Of a DNA stretch of 40,188 bases, positions 16,319-24,789 are shown piece by piece. The translations under genes and the position numbers were made by a program. Position 1 is the stretch's first letter; each line of letters starts with the position of its first letter. The DNA comes from Alistipes sp. (GTDB lineage: Bacteria > Bacteroidota > Bacteroidia > Bacteroidales > Rikenellaceae): positions 1 to 40,188 of the forward strand of contig JAFQOR010000011.1 in the NCBI GenBank assembly GCA_017403125.1, read 5' to 3'. A model generated the notes under the pieces. The model had not been told where the DNA came from. It was given only the letters and a program-made list of their open reading frames with translations, and did not search any database.

Positions 16319-17071
16319 TTAAAATGCCTTTGTTCTATTGCTCTCGGCATCCTTCTCCAACACGTCGTCCCCCTCCCACTCGAAGTGGCAGAAGCTGTCG
16401 CATCCCGTGAGGCGGAAGCGAGTGTAGGTGATGGGAAGACCCATTGCCACGAACTTTGTCTCGTAGGCAGTCTTTACCGACAGCACCTCGTCGGCATAGC
16501 CCGAGCCGTAGATGTCGGCGTTCTGCACCTCGGCATCTAATCCCAGGCGCTCGATGACAGCGGCGGTGTAGGCATAGAGGTGCTGCGAGTCGGTTTTTAG
16601 GTTTATGACGCCGTCGTCGGTAAGCATCTGCTTGTACTCGGCAAGGAACAGAGGCGAGGTGAGGCGCTTCTTTGCGCGTCGGCTTTTGAGTTGTGGGTCG
16701 GGGAAGGTAATCCATATCTCCGACACCTCGCCCGTGGCAAAGAACGAGCGTATGAACTCGATACGTGTACGCACAAAACCCACATTCGGCATCTTGCGCT
16801 CGGTGGCAGTCTTGGCTCCACGCCACATTCTGGCACCCTTGATGTCGATGCCGATGTAGTTCCTATCGGGATTGCGCTCGGCGAGAGCCACGGTATATTC
16901 GCCGCGCCCACAGCCGAGCTCCAGAACTATCGGGTTGTCGTTGTGAAAGAAATCCCTATGCCAATGCCCTTTCAGGGGGTGGTCCTTGTGGAATATATCT
17001 TCAAATTCGGGTTGCACAAGACACTCAAAGGTGAGGTTCTCGGCAAATTTGCGTAGTTTATCTTTTCCCAT
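16319..17071 (-). CDS. trmB: tRNA (guanine-N7)-methyltransferase
   Basis: The 250-residue SAM-dependent enzyme makes m7G46 in the variable loop of tRNA. Motifs are VLELGCGRGEYTVALA (SAM loop), YIGIDIKGARMWRGAK, and the signature ITFPDPQLKSRRAKKRLTS (a TrmB hallmark, usually F.DPWpK.rh.KrR). Substitution of Trp-Pro-Lys by Gln-Leu-Lys is common in Bacteroidota, as I recall. It lies 34 bp after gldH and 119 bp before rlmD, so RNA modification genes cluster here. Confidence 0.93.
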   Translation of the reverse strand: MGKDKLRKFAENLTFECLVQPEFEDIFHKDHPLKGHWHRDFFHNDNPIVLELGCGRGEYTVALAERNPDRNYIGIDIKGARMWRGAKTATERKMPNVGFVRTRIEFIRSFFATGEVSEIWITFPDPQLKSRRAKKRLTSPLFLAEYKQMLTDDGVINLKTDSQHLYAYTAAVIERLGLDAEVQNADIYGSGYADEVLSVKTAYETKFVAMGLPITYTRFRLTGCDSFCHFEWEGDDVLEKDAESNRTKAF

Positions 17072-17105
17072 TTGCTTAACCTTGTTTCATCGTTATTGGA
17101 GGGGA

Positions 17106-17543
17106 CTACTCCTCGGAGCTTATTATGATGCCCACCGACGATATGCCTTCGACGGGGTAGTGGGGCGTGAGGCGGAACATATATCGCCCCTCCTCCATGA
17201 GCATGACGTTGCGTCGGTAGCTGAACGTCTGCTCATCGGGTCGCATGTTCGATAGGTGGGGAATGTGTAGCGTAAAGGGCTCCTCGTAGAGTAGGTTGCT
17301 TGGCGACAGAGTGAGTATATTCATCGTTACCGAGTCGGCAACATAACTCTTGTCGTAGCGCAAGCATATAGCTATCTCGCGCAACGATAGGGTGTCACTA
17401 TTGTCGTAGTAGAACTCCTCGACCGAATCCCACACGTCGCCCTCGGTGATGTGCATCTCTACCGTGCGCTTATCGCTGCTACATGCTACGACGCATGTCG
17501 ATAGTAGCGCCCCTAACAGAAAGTGTCTGACTCTCGATACCAT
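17106..17543 (-). CDS. gldH: GldH-like gliding motility lipoprotein
   Basis: The 145-residue protein has a lipoprotein signal with lipobox VVAC (Cys21). The body GDVWDSVEEFYYDNSDTLSL followed by IAICLRYDKSYVADSVTMNI has the W...F...dt and LRyd..Y patterns of GldH, a lipoprotein needed for gliding in Flavobacterium that is kept in many non-gliding Bacteroidota. Position directly after the ricT-like gene (12 bp) is the usual arrangement of GldH in this phylum and supports the call. Its role in a gut commensal is unclear. The ATG is at 17543. Confidence 0.8.
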   Translation of the reverse strand: MVSRVRHFLLGALLSTCVVACSSDKRTVEMHITEGDVWDSVEEFYYDNSDTLSLREIAICLRYDKSYVADSVTMNILTLSPSNLLYEEPFTLHIPHLSNMRPDEQTFSYRRNVMLMEEGRYMFRLTPHYPVEGISSVGIIISSEE

Positions 17544-17555
17544 GCCGGCTACCTC

Positions 17556-19052
17556 TTATTCTGCTTTATCTTTCGGTTCGCGGTTATCTCTTGGCTCACG
17601 GCGCTGGTCAAAGTTGCGTCTTCCGCGCTGGTTGCGACCACGGCGCTCTCTGCGCTCCTGTCCCTCGTCACTCGTCCCTTCGGCTACGGCTTGGGTCTGC
17701 TGTGCCTGTTGCTCGCTCTCTGCGCTTTTGGCAGTTCGCTGTTCGTGTGCTCCACGCTGGCGGTCGGTGCGACCACGGCGCTGCTCACGGCTCTGGCGCG
17801 GAGCTCGTGCCTCGCCACCCTCGGCCGACGGTTGCTCCTTTATCTCCGGCGCGCCCTCTTTGGTCGAGGTGTCGCCTTGTGACTCTCTCTTCGCCTCTCC
17901 ATCTCGCTGTTCGTTGCGCTGCTCCTTATTGCCGCGACGCTTATTACGCTTGTTGCGCTTCGACTGTTTGTCGAAACGGGTGATGCTATCCTCCTCGTTA
18001 CGATATGTCGGCTCTACGGGAGTGTTCTCCTCCTCGTCGCCAAGCAGCGTCTCCGCCTTCTGTCCTGCGCGGTTGAGCGCCAATATCTCCTTAACGCGCG
18101 ATATAGACAGCGTTGTGAGGTTGGTAAGCATGCCCTTGCTTGTGCTGAACGACATTGTCTGTGCCAAAGGATCGACCTTGACGAGGAAGTATTCGCCATC
18201 GAGCGTCTGCAACGGCTCGCGCAGGCGAGGTATGGTGCGTCGTGCGTCGGCATAGACGTCGTACTCATACATCAGACAGCACTTCAACTTCGAACACTGT
18301 CCTGCAAGCTTCTGCGGATTGAGCGATATCTCCTGCATGCGGGCTGCATTTGTAGTGACACTCGAAAAGCTCGATATCCACGATGCACAGCACAACTCTC
18401 TACCACAAGCGCCGATGCCGCCAATGCGTCCCGCCTCCTGGCGTGCGCCAATCTGCTTCATCTCTATACGTATGTGAAAGCGCTCGGCAAAGACCTTGAT
18501 AAGCTCGCGGAAATCGACGCGCTCATCGGCGATATAGTAGAATATCGCCTTAATCTTGTCGCCCTGATACTCCACGTCGCCAATCTTCATGTTAAGACCC
18601 ATGTCGGCGGCAATCTGTCGCGATGCAATCATTGTCTCATGCTCCAAGGCTATTGCCTCCTGCCACCTCTCGATATCGTAGGGGCGCGCCTTGCGATATA
18701 TCTTCTTGAACTCGCCATTGTAGGGGTTGAAGCCTACTCTGCGCATCTGCTTTGCTACCATGTCGCCCGTAAGCGATACGATGCCTATGTCGTGACCCGG
18801 CGATGCCTCCACGGCAACAATGTCACCGCGTTTGAGGTCCAAGTTATTGACATTCTGATAGTAGGAACGTCGGGTGTTCTTGAAGCGCACCTCGAATATA
18901 TCTGTCGGTATGTTGTTGGGATACTTCTCCAACCAATCTGTTTCGTGCAGTTTGTAGCAACCCTCTACGGGCTGTGCCTCCGGCTCGTCGCCACAGTTGC
19001 AGAAGCAGCAGCCGCGACCCATCTCCGGTTTATGATATTTGTTACAACTCAT
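17556..19052 (-). CDS. ricT: PSP1-domain (RicT/YaaT-like) protein with an Arg/Glu/Gln-rich tail
   Basis: The 498-residue protein has an N-terminal Cys-rich stretch (MSCNKY, then GCCFCNCG), then the PSP1 domain (about 40-330) with DLKRGDIVAVEASPGHDIG, FRELIKVFAERFHIRIEMKQ, GRELCCASW and GQCSKLKCCLMYEYD. These are signatures of RicT/YaaT, part of an Fe-S containing complex that in Bacillus controls RNA processing by RNase Y. The cysteines fit cluster binding. From about residue 375 the sequence turns into a low-complexity basic and acidic tail of some 120 residues (RNKRNKRRGNKEQRNEQR and similar), unusual for RicT of Firmicutes but common in Bacteroidota homologues by memory. It begins the ricT-gldH-trmB cluster; the ATG is at 19052. 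Confidence 0.88.
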   Translation of the reverse strand: MSCNKYHKPEMGRGCCFCNCGDEPEAQPVEGCYKLHETDWLEKYPNNIPTDIFEVRFKNTRRSYYQNVNNLDLKRGDIVAVEASPGHDIGIVSLTGDMVAKQMRRVGFNPYNGEFKKIYRKARPYDIERWQEAIALEHETMIASRQIAADMGLNMKIGDVEYQGDKIKAIFYYIADERVDFRELIKVFAERFHIRIEMKQIGARQEAGRIGGIGACGRELCCASWISSFSSVTTNAARMQEISLNPQKLAGQCSKLKCCLMYEYDVYADARRTIPRLREPLQTLDGEYFLVKVDPLAQTMSFSTSKGMLTNLTTLSISRVKEILALNRAGQKAETLLGDEEENTPVEPTYRNEEDSITRFDKQSKRNKRNKRRGNKEQRNEQRDGEAKRESQGDTSTKEGAPEIKEQPSAEGGEARAPRQSREQRRGRTDRQRGAHEQRTAKSAESEQQAQQTQAVAEGTSDEGQERRERRGRNQRGRRNFDQRREPRDNREPKDKAE

Positions 19053-19083
19053 TTTATACTATTACTATATATACATTTGGGCG

Positions 19084-19091
19084 TAAAGATA
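19084..19091 (-). promoter_or_regulatory. Possible -7 element for ricT
   Basis: On the minus strand the bases read TATCTTTA, one base off TAnnTTTG, about 32 nt before the ricT start. It is a weak match and no clear -33 element is visible. Confidence 0.3.
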
Positions 19092-19138
19092 GCAAAAAAA
19101 AATGAGAAATCATAATTCATGGAAACATTACAATGAGT

Positions 19139-19180
19139 CGAGCCACCGCAGCACCCTCGGTGTGGTGTTGCGGGGGCTCG
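19139..19180 (-). terminator. Long hairpin after the S41 peptidase gene
   Basis: The arms 19139-19155 and 19164-19180 form a 17-position stem with one mismatch and one G-U pair around an 8-nt loop. It lies 35 bp past the S41 stop and before the ricT promoter. There is no immediate T run, so it may mark the end of the uvrD-GT2-nth-S41 transcript or protect its 3' end. Confidence 0.6.
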
Positions 19181-19215
19181 ATAATTCCCCTTTGTGCGGC
19201 ACTGCCGGATGGTGC

Positions 19216-20652
19216 CTACTCCTCCACGAGGAGCGTTGTTCCTATATATGGTCGGGCGAGGGTGTCGTAGGGCTCGACCCCCGATGAAGCTGCGCCGCGT
19301 GTCGATGTAGCGTTCGCAGGCAGAGAGCCCGTGATATTTGCTATGGCAACGCGCAGTGCGGCGTCGTTCGTGTAGTCACCCCAGCCGCAGCGTGGCAGGG
19401 GATAGTACTCGTCGATTACTCCCCAGCTGTTGTCCGCAACCATATCAAGGTCGGGGACTATACCTTCACCATAGTCGCCAAAGCCCTTGGCGTTGAAACA
19501 CATAAACGTAATAGGCGCATACTCTATGTACTTACCGCTGATGGTGCGACGTGTGACATCCATACCACAATTTTTGCCCTCGGTTGTTGTACCTATGAGT
19601 GTAACGGGAACGTCCAACCCTCGCAATCCCTCGATGACAAGCTCCGATGCCGATGCCGTATTCTCCGAACAGATGATAGTTATACTCTTGGCGCCAAGTC
19701 CAAAGCCTAAATCCTCCAAGCTGCACTTCGATATGGTCTCGGATGATGTGTTAAGAGGGTTACGTCTCAACTCGCATAGTGTCTTGCCTGCATACTCGCT
19801 GCCAAGCATTGCCGACACGAGCTTCGTGGCAGCCGTTACAGCACCTCCGCCGTTGGTGCGCAGGTCGAGAATAAAGTGGTCTATGTCGTTCGAAGCAAGC
19901 TCTTGAAGCATAACTACAAGTTCGCTATTATGCTCCGACTTAAACTGCGTATATGCCATGTATCCAATGCGTTCGTCGCAGCTCTCGACCCTCAATACGT
20001 GACATGAAGCAATAGGCGTGGTCTCGTACGTCCCCTTGTCGAGCGAGAGTGTCATTACCTCGCTTTCGCCCTCCAATGGACATTGACGGAAGATGCCAAT
20101 TTCGAGTGTTGCGGCGGTGTTGTTTTGGATGGCATTGAACGTTGAGACGTAGTTGTTCATGTCAATCTGTGAGCCATTTCTGGTTGTGATGATGTCGCCA
20201 CGCCTTACACCCGCTTTGGCCGCAGGCGAGCCCTCGTAAACATGCTCTACGACCAAGCCAAGGCGCTCGTCGCCAACGCCTATTATGGTGTAGTGCAGCT
20301 GTATGCCAAAGCCCGTAGTTGAGGTAGCTCGGGTGTCGCTGTCTATTTCACGCACATAGGAGTAGAATACGCGCTGCCCCTTGCTGTTGATGTATCCATC
20401 ATCCTCGTTCGTGTCGAGCATGAGGAGCGCATCGTCCAGATACTCCTCCCAATTGGTGCGGCGATTGAAGTAGTCGCTGCGTTCTAACACCTCGTCGAGC
20501 CAAAAGTACTCCTTTTCGAGGCGTATGTCGATGTAATCTATGATAGCCATATCCTCCTGCGAAGTGGGCGTTGAGGGGCGGTCAATCGCGGGAAACGATG
20601 GCGATGTGCATGCCACAGCAAGTGATGCAATGATAAATATTAACCTCTTCAT
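19216..20652 (-). CDS. S41-family peptidase lipoprotein with a PDZ domain
   Basis: The 478-residue protein begins with a lipoprotein signal (Cys15 after SLAVA). A helical N-domain (about 35-110) precedes a PDZ domain (about 115-190, with GSPAAKAGVRRGDIITTRNG). The peptidase fold follows: YMAYTQF, FILDLRTNGGG (260-270) and SENTASASELVIEGL with the probable catalytic Ser334, and Lys360 in GTTTEGK. These are the Ser-Lys dyad residues of carboxyl-terminal processing proteases. It should act in the periplasm or at the surface on protein tails; targets are unknown. It starts 3 bp after nth and looks like the last gene of the uvrD operon. Confidence 0.9.
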   Translation of the reverse strand: MKRLIFIIASLAVACTSPSFPAIDRPSTPTSQEDMAIIDYIDIRLEKEYFWLDEVLERSDYFNRRTNWEEYLDDALLMLDTNEDDGYINSKGQRVFYSYVREIDSDTRATSTTGFGIQLHYTIIGVGDERLGLVVEHVYEGSPAAKAGVRRGDIITTRNGSQIDMNNYVSTFNAIQNNTAATLEIGIFRQCPLEGESEVMTLSLDKGTYETTPIASCHVLRVESCDERIGYMAYTQFKSEHNSELVVMLQELASNDIDHFILDLRTNGGGAVTAATKLVSAMLGSEYAGKTLCELRRNPLNTSSETISKCSLEDLGFGLGAKSITIICSENTASASELVIEGLRGLDVPVTLIGTTTEGKNCGMDVTRRTISGKYIEYAPITFMCFNAKGFGDYGEGIVPDLDMVADNSWGVIDEYYPLPRCGWGDYTNDAALRVAIANITGSLPANATSTRGAASSGVEPYDTLARPYIGTTLLVEE

Positions 20653-20655
20653 AGT

Positions 20656-21312
20656 CTATTCTTTACGCGAAATCTTTTGCTCCGCAATATAGTGTTTGCA
20701 TAGGTGGGTGATGCCGCACGTTTCGCACTTGGGCTTGCGTGCTGTGCAGGTGTATCGTCCGTGAAGTATTAACCAGTGGTGTGCCAACGGTAGCAACTCC
20801 TTCGGAAAGCCGGCTTCGAGTTGTCGTTCGGTGGCGAGCGGTGTGCGGGCATTGCGGCTTAACCCTATGCGTGCTGCAACGCGGAAGACATGGGTATCTA
20901 CGGGCATTACCTCGCGCCCCCAGAGCACTGCACCCACAACATTTGCCGTCTTGCGACCCACGCCAGGTAGCGACTGCAAGTCGTCGGGGTCGCTCGGTAC
21001 TTCACCCCCATACTGCTCGACGATGCGACGCGAGAGTGCCACAAGGTGTCGAGCCTTGTTGTTGGGATAGGAGATGCTGCGAATGTAACTAAATATTTCG
21101 GATTCGGTAGCCTTTGCCATCTCCGTAGCCGTGGGGTAGGCGGCAAAGAGTGCAGGCGTAGTGAGGTTTACGCGCTTATCGGTACACTGCGCCGAGAGCA
21201 CCACGGCAACGAGTAGCTCAAAGGGGTTGGTGAAGTTGAGTTCGCTCTCTGCCGAGGGCATCGTACGCGAGAAGTACTCTACGACTCCATCGTATCGCTG
21301 TTTTGTAGTCAT
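20656..21312 (-). CDS. nth: Endonuclease III
   Basis: The 218-residue enzyme is a DNA glycosylase/AP lyase that removes oxidised pyrimidines in base excision repair. It shows the helix-hairpin-helix LPGVGRKTANVVGAVLWG with the catalytic Lys, the conserved catalytic Asp in VDTHVFRVAARIGL, and the [4Fe-4S] cluster loop CTARKPKCETCGITHLC (Cys-x6-Cys-x2-Cys-x5-Cys). The frame extends to a TTG at 21351, overlapping the glycosyltransferase gene; the ATG at 21312 gives MTTKQRYDGVVEYF, the normal length. It begins 11 bp after the GT2 gene. Confidence 0.95.
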   Translation of the reverse strand: MTTKQRYDGVVEYFSRTMPSAESELNFTNPFELLVAVVLSAQCTDKRVNLTTPALFAAYPTATEMAKATESEIFSYIRSISYPNNKARHLVALSRRIVEQYGGEVPSDPDDLQSLPGVGRKTANVVGAVLWGREVMPVDTHVFRVAARIGLSRNARTPLATERQLEAGFPKELLPLAHHWLILHGRYTCTARKPKCETCGITHLCKHYIAEQKISRKE

Positions 21313-21323
21313 ACTCTTGTTAT

Positions 21324-22262
21324 CTATCTGTTTCTGCGCCACATGCGCCAACCTATCTTCTTCGCAAACAGCCCATACGCAGCTATGTTAAGCAGCAGCG
21401 CAGGTGACTGCTTAATGTCGTGCCACCATCGTGCAACGTACTCTCCTATACCACCATTGTAGGACAATACCCAAAGTGCCGTATTTTGCTTCGAGCGTTG
21501 TAACTCGTGTCGCAACCGACATTTGTTATACTCGCTGTCGTACCACAGGCTAATGTCGGACAGAGAGTCGCAAAAGGCTATTTTACGCCGATAGTCGGGG
21601 TTGTGACTCACGCTATATGTCAGAACGCGGTGTACGGCAACAACGCGATCAAGGGCTATGTATCGGCTTCTGGCTGCAAACCACAGCCACATCGGCAGGT
21701 CATCCGTAAGCCACTCCGGATGCAGCTCGGGGCACACCTCACGGTAGTACTCCTCGACAAGGTTGCGTCGTGCTACCACGGTGCAGTTTTCGGCGGGGTT
21801 GCGTCGCAACATGGCCTCGAATGTTGTACTACACTCGCCTTCGGGGTATCGTGTGGCATTACCATTTTCGTCGATACGTTGGCTTCGCGCATAGCACATA
21901 CCTACGTCCGGCGCCCCCTCCAACGCCTCGACCTGCATCTGTAACTTCTCGTCGTCGGTAAAGTAGTCGTCGCCATCGAGTAGTGCTATGTAGCGTCCCC
22001 GTGCGGCAGCTATCGTACGACGATAGTTAGCGCGTACGCCCACATTCTTCTCCGATGTTACGACGCGTATCGTGTCGGGGTAGCGCTGCTCGTATTGGCG
22101 TGCTATGTGTAGCGTGTTGTCTGTGCTGCAATCCTCGCCTATGACAATCTCCATCGGAAAGCTAACACGTTGGTGCAGAGCACTCTCTATCGCTGCGCCG
22201 AGGTAGTGTTCGTGGTTGTAGGTGGTGACAATCACCGAGAGCATAACGTCGCACTGCTCCAT
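21324..22262 (-). CDS. Family 2 glycosyltransferase
   Basis: The 312-residue protein has the GT-A fold start LSVIVTTYNHEHYLGAAIES, the acidic motif IGEDCSTDNT and the metal-binding LLDGDDYFTDD (residues about 92-102). GT2 enzymes move a sugar from a nucleotide donor to cell-wall, capsule or O-antigen acceptors, usually at the cytoplasmic face. The acceptor is unknown. The C-terminal 60 residues are basic (KKIGWRMWRRNR) and may contact the membrane. It begins 1 bp after uvrD and ends 11 bp before nth, an odd companion for two repair genes. Confidence 0.88.
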   Translation of the reverse strand: MEQCDVMLSVIVTTYNHEHYLGAAIESALHQRVSFPMEIVIGEDCSTDNTLHIARQYEQRYPDTIRVVTSEKNVGVRANYRRTIAAARGRYIALLDGDDYFTDDEKLQMQVEALEGAPDVGMCYARSQRIDENGNATRYPEGECSTTFEAMLRRNPAENCTVVARRNLVEEYYREVCPELHPEWLTDDLPMWLWFAARSRYIALDRVVAVHRVLTYSVSHNPDYRRKIAFCDSLSDISLWYDSEYNKCRLRHELQRSKQNTALWVLSYNGGIGEYVARWWHDIKQSPALLLNIAAYGLFAKKIGWRMWRRNR

Positions 22263-22263
22263 A

Positions 22264-24690
22264 CTATATGCGGGTTAGTTTTGCATAGTTTGCAAGCAGC
22301 GTCTTTGACCCATAGCCTTCGAAGACGATGACGAGTTTATGGTCTGTTGCCAAGGGCTCTATGCGCTCGATGGTGCCCACCCCAAACTTCGGGTGCTCCA
22401 CACGCTCACCTATGCTGTATGCGCAGTCTCCAAGCTCCGTTGGTTGGCTCTCGAAGCTGCGTACCGCCACCTTGCGCATGCCCTGGCGAGCGGGGTCGAG
22501 GGGCTGGGGTGTGGCGATAATCTCGGGTCGCGGGCGCTGCTGTTGCTGCGTTGAGAAGTTGGGTGAGGTGTTACGCCTCTGGCCATTGTAGCCATCCCCG
22601 ATGCTGCGGCGTTCGTTGTCGTAGCGGCTGCGGTAGGCGCCACGGTCACTATTGTTGTCAAGGTTGGACAAAGCACGCTCCCAGCGACTGCGACCATGTA
22701 GCTCTTCGATGTCGAAGTTGGCATCGAGATACTCCTTGTCTATATCCTTCAAGAAGCGGCTGGGGATGGTATTCTCGGTCTTGCCCCACACGCGGCGCAT
22801 CTCGGCATAGGAGAGCATGGCTGCCCTCTTGGCGCGTGTCAGGGCTACGTACATCAGGCGGCGCTCCTCCTCCAAGTCGGCGAGCGACTCGGTGCTGCGC
22901 TTCGAGGGAAAGAGTCCCTCCTCCATGCCTACGATATATACATAGTCGTACTCCAAGCCTTTGGCAGAGTGTACGGTCATGAGCGTCACCTTGTTGCCAT
23001 CGTCGTCGTTGTCTTGGTCGGTCTGCAACATCACGCTCTGCATCCACTCATCTATCGAGGGCTCGGTGTCGCGCAGTCCATCTTCGAGGTCGTTGTGACA
23101 CTCCTCCTCGAATGTATCTATCATCGCCAGAAGCTGCTCTAAATAGTCTTTGGCGGTGTCGTTCTCGGGCTTGTGCTCCAACTCCAAGGCGTGAAGTATG
23201 CCTGTCGAGGTCATCACCTCCTTCACAAAGTCGCATGCTCCCATCTCCACACGCAGTGTCGATAGTCGCTGTATGAGTTGCACAAAGTCATTAACTTTGC
23301 GTATGATGCTCTTCTCGACTCCTGCTGCTGCCGGTGTTGCCGTTAGCTCGGCTACGGTATGCCACATCGACTTGCCGCGCTCCTGCGAGAGCTGCTCTAT
23401 GCGGCTTATGGTCGTATCGCCAATGCCTCGTGCCGGATAGTTTACAACGCGCTTGAACGACTCATCGTCGTTGGGGTTGAGTATAAGGCTTATGTATGCC
23501 AATACGTTACGCACATCCTTGTGCTCGAGGAGCGACAGCCCCTTATAGACGCGATAGGGGATGTTGCGTCGAGCCAATGCCGACTCGAATAGGCCATGCT
23601 GTTTGTTTGTGCGATAGAGTATGGCGAAGTCGCGCCATTCGGCACCATTGCGCGCTCTATCCTTTATGTCCATGGCAACCTCTACTGCTTCGTAGCTATC
23701 CTCCATGACGCGCACCAAGCGAATCTTCTCGCCTTGCTCCGCCTCGGAGAAGCAGCGCTTCTCCAAGCGACGTGAGTTGTGCTTGATGAGCGAGTTTGCG
23801 GCATCGACGATTGTCTGTGTCGAGCGATAGTTTTGTTCAAGCTTATAGACCTTGGTTGTGGGGTAGTCTCTTTGGAACGAGAGTATGTTCTCGATTTTTG
23901 CGCCACGGAAGGCGTAGATGCTCTGCGCATCGTCGCCCACGACGCAGACGTTTGAGTGCTTCAATGCCAAGCGGCGCACGATGATGTATTGCGCCATGTT
24001 GGTATCCTGATACTCATCCACAAGGATGTAGCGAAAGCGCTCCTGATAGCCGTTGAGAACCTCTGCTTCGTCGCGTAGCAGAATGTTGGTCTGCAACAGC
24101 AAATCGTCGAAGTCCATAGCGCCATTGCGCTTGCACCGGCGGCAATATTCTGCATATATGTTGCCTATTTCGGGCATCTTTGCCTCGCTATCTTCGGCAG
24201 CAAGTGTGGCATTGGCGAGGTAGGCTGCGGGTGTTATAAGGCAGTTTTTTGCCATCGATATGCGAGCTGCAACACTCTGTGGCTTATACTTCTCGTCCGA
24301 GAGGTTAAGCTCCTTTATAATGCTCTTTATCAGGTTTTTTGCATCGTTCGACTCGTAAATCGTGTAGCTGTCGGGAAACCCTATCTTCGAGGCGTTTTCG
24401 CGCAACAGACGGGCAAATACGGAGTGGAAGGTGCCCATGCGTATGAATCGAGCGCGGCTACCCACCATCTTCTCGATACGTTCGCGCATCTCGCGTGCCG
24501 CCTTGTTCGTAAACGTGAGGGCGAGTATCGATTGTGGCTCGACGCCTTGCGATAGCATGTAGGCTATGCGCGAGGTAAGTACGCGGGTCTTACCCGAGCC
24601 TGCGCCGGCGATGATTAGCGACGGTCCGTCGTAGTTAATAACAGCTTCACGTTGAGCAGGGTTAAGCCCTGCGAGTATCTCTTCGGTCAT
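22264..24690 (-). CDS. UvrD/PcrA-type DNA helicase
   Basis: The 808-residue SF1A helicase unwinds DNA 3'-5' in nucleotide excision and mismatch repair and removes RecA or stalled complexes. The Q motif NPAQREAV, Walker A GAGSGKT (29-35), motif Ia LALTFTNKAAREM, motif II VDEYQDT (224-230), motif III GDDAQSIYAFRGA, motif IV LEQNYRST, motif V VTLMTVHSAKGLEYD and motif VI RRLMYVALTRAK are all present. The C-terminal segment IGERVEHPKFGVGTIERIE is the Tudor-like domain of PcrA/UvrD that binds RNA polymerase. The promoter is at 24711-24740. It leads a near-overlapping unit with GT2, nth and S41. Confidence 0.95.
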   Translation of the reverse strand: MTEEILAGLNPAQREAVINYDGPSLIIAGAGSGKTRVLTSRIAYMLSQGVEPQSILALTFTNKAAREMRERIEKMVGSRARFIRMGTFHSVFARLLRENASKIGFPDSYTIYESNDAKNLIKSIIKELNLSDEKYKPQSVAARISMAKNCLITPAAYLANATLAAEDSEAKMPEIGNIYAEYCRRCKRNGAMDFDDLLLQTNILLRDEAEVLNGYQERFRYILVDEYQDTNMAQYIIVRRLALKHSNVCVVGDDAQSIYAFRGAKIENILSFQRDYPTTKVYKLEQNYRSTQTIVDAANSLIKHNSRRLEKRCFSEAEQGEKIRLVRVMEDSYEAVEVAMDIKDRARNGAEWRDFAILYRTNKQHGLFESALARRNIPYRVYKGLSLLEHKDVRNVLAYISLILNPNDDESFKRVVNYPARGIGDTTISRIEQLSQERGKSMWHTVAELTATPAAAGVEKSIIRKVNDFVQLIQRLSTLRVEMGACDFVKEVMTSTGILHALELEHKPENDTAKDYLEQLLAMIDTFEEECHNDLEDGLRDTEPSIDEWMQSVMLQTDQDNDDDGNKVTLMTVHSAKGLEYDYVYIVGMEEGLFPSKRSTESLADLEEERRLMYVALTRAKRAAMLSYAEMRRVWGKTENTIPSRFLKDIDKEYLDANFDIEELHGRSRWERALSNLDNNSDRGAYRSRYDNERRSIGDGYNGQRRNTSPNFSTQQQQRPRPEIIATPQPLDPARQGMRKVAVRSFESQPTELGDCAYSIGERVEHPKFGVGTIERIEPLATDHKLVIVFEGYGSKTLLANYAKLTRI

Positions 24691-24710
24691 TCTTATCTAT
24701 CTTTATGGAG

Positions 24711-24740
24711 CAAAGTTACGAAGATTTCACTTAAAGCAAA
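24711..24740 (-). promoter_or_regulatory. uvrD operon promoter
   Basis: On the minus strand TTTG (24740-24737) is followed after 18 bp by TAACTTTG (24718-24711), both elements of the Bacteroidota promoter. The transcript would have a leader of about 15 nt. Confidence 0.6.
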
Positions 24741-24761
24741 CTTCGATTACCATTTTTTTCA

Positions 24762-24769
24762 TATCTTTG
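24762..24769 (+). promoter_or_regulatory. -7 element of the GH20 gene
   Basis: TATCTTTG lies 20 bp before the start codon at 24790, back to back with the uvrD promoter. No clear -33 TTTG is seen at standard spacing. Confidence 0.5.
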
Positions 24770-24789
24770 TAGAAAATAGAGATGCAATT

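Noticed and set aside
17446-18255. Plus-strand frame rich in Ser, Arg and Cys
   Set aside because: It is the complement of the low-complexity ricT tail, and its odd composition comes from that tail.
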